A stretch of DNA of 64,000 bases, from assembly GCF_038049935.1 (NCBI RefSeq), contig NZ_CP145886.1, positions 1,240,001 to 1,304,000 of the forward strand, read 5' to 3'. The stretch's first letter is position 1, and each line of letters starts with the position of its first letter. Shown one piece after another: positions 63,562 to 64,000 of the stretch. Made by a program: the position numbers and the translations under genes. Below the pieces are notes generated by a model. That model searched no databases and had not been told where the DNA came from. It worked only from the letters and a program-made list of their open reading frames with translations. Origin of the DNA: Rossellomorea sp. y25 (GTDB taxonomy: Bacteria; Bacillota; Bacilli; Bacillales; Bacillaceae_B).

Positions 63562-64000
63562 TTAATACAAGAATAGCAATAAGATGGTAGTAATAACTCC
63601 AACCCAGATAGCCAGTAAGAAGCAGTAGCCCATGATATGTCTAATATGAAGTCCAACAATACTCAATATTGGAAGCGCCCAGAATGGCTGAATCAGGTTC
63701 GTCCATGCATCTCCCCAGCCAACGGCCATTGCAATCGTTGAAGGATCAACCCCTAACTTCATTCCTGCTGGAACCTGTAAAGGACCTTGTAATGCCCATT
63801 GACCTCCACCCGAAGGAGCTAAAATATTTACAACCCCTGCCGACCAATAAGTAAAGACATCAAAGGTTTCCTTATTTGCAATGGATGTCATACCATCAAT
63901 GATGGTTTGACCCAATCCGGAACTTGAAAGAACGGCTATGATCCCGGCGTAGAATGGGAATTGCAAGATAATCGGAGAAGTTGAACCAACAGCCTCTTTA
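63562..64000 (-). CDS. Short-chain fatty acid transporter (AtoE family), C-terminal part
   Basis: The last ~145 residues of a membrane transporter cut by the right edge. PSGGGQWALQGP, AVGWGDAWTNLIQPFWALP and LHIRHIMGYCF are AtoE-type motifs; several hydrophobic segments follow. Family members are thought to take up short-chain fatty acids such as butyrate or acetoacetate. The frame is open to the window edge. Confidence 0.83.
   Translation of the reverse strand, partial: KEAVGSTSPIILQFPFYAGIIAVLSSSGLGQTIIDGMTSIANKETFDVFTYWSAGVVNILAPSGGGQWALQGPLQVPAGMKLGVDPSTIAMAVGWGDAWTNLIQPFWALPILSIVGLHIRHIMGYCFLLAIWVGVITTILLLFLY

Overview
The window reads as chromosomal DNA of a low-to-moderate-GC, endospore-former-type Bacillaceae (Bacillus sensu lato, possibly a Rossellomorea-like lineage; the genus is inference). 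Support: strong AAGGAGG ribosome binding sites, frequent GTG starts, a sigma-W promoter, a BirA box, HssRS, ClpP, flotillin, squalene-hopene/sporulenol-type cyclase, YfkO, LicH, NagP and a YuzF-like protein. No rRNA, tRNA, prophage or insertion sequence was seen.

Layout. 1-9.2 kb: 5' part of a haem-sensing two-component system (hssS partial, hssR), an ECF-like sigma factor with a ClpP, a C45 acyltransferase-like hydrolase, nitroreductase YfkO, a Ca/Na-exchanger-family protein behind a yybP-ykoY Mn2+ riboswitch, and small enzymes. 9.3-12 kb: biotin genes bioY and bioDA around a BirA operator. 12.4-15.4 kb: glycolate oxidase glcDF. 15.4-24.6 kb: a cell-wall amino-sugar recycling cluster (murQ, anmK, GlcNAc-type kinase, mupG, PTS IIA divergent from murR, PTS IIB, IIC, a small membrane protein, GH4 6-phospho-glycosidase). 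25-30 kb: EamA transporter, cysteine dioxygenase, YngK-like secreted hydrolase, MerR/SRPBCC pair, DinB. 30.3-38.6 kb: gltAB and nagP. 38.9-44.9 kb: DUF2161 protein, terpenoid cyclase, a three-gene haem-dependent oxidative N-demethylase operon, and an arylamine N-acetyltransferase that appears to start at ATT. 45-51.3 kb: a 1358-residue secreted subtilase with a dockerin-like tail, and an HTH-TPR (RRNPP-like) regulator. 51.5-56.3 kb: thioesterase behind a cobalamin riboswitch, flotillin behind a sigma-W promoter, adenine deaminase behind a guanine-type purine riboswitch. 56.4-64 kb: DinB, a sortase with its substrate, a membrane-anchored hydrolase, threonine aldolase, a FAD hydroxyacid oxidase with a BASS transporter, and a partial short-chain fatty acid transporter.

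The most unusual content is intergenic. Five arrays of a short word (7-13 bp) repeated five or six times at a fixed period occur in four intergenic gaps. Four arrays have a period of 20-21 bp (19-20 bp in one) and one has a period of 25 bp. Each array uses a different word. The window also carries at least two families of dispersed palindromes (GAGGGACGGACCTC and TGTACCAGGTACA) and two longer Bacillaceae-type repeats. One copy of the first palindrome core lies inside a reductase reading frame.

Metabolically the window combines peptidoglycan sugar salvage (MurQ, AnmK, MupG, NagP), nitrogen assimilation (gltAB, ade, possible methylated-amine oxidation), 2-hydroxyacid oxidation (two GlcD-type enzymes) and cell-surface functions (sortase pair, subtilase, flotillin).
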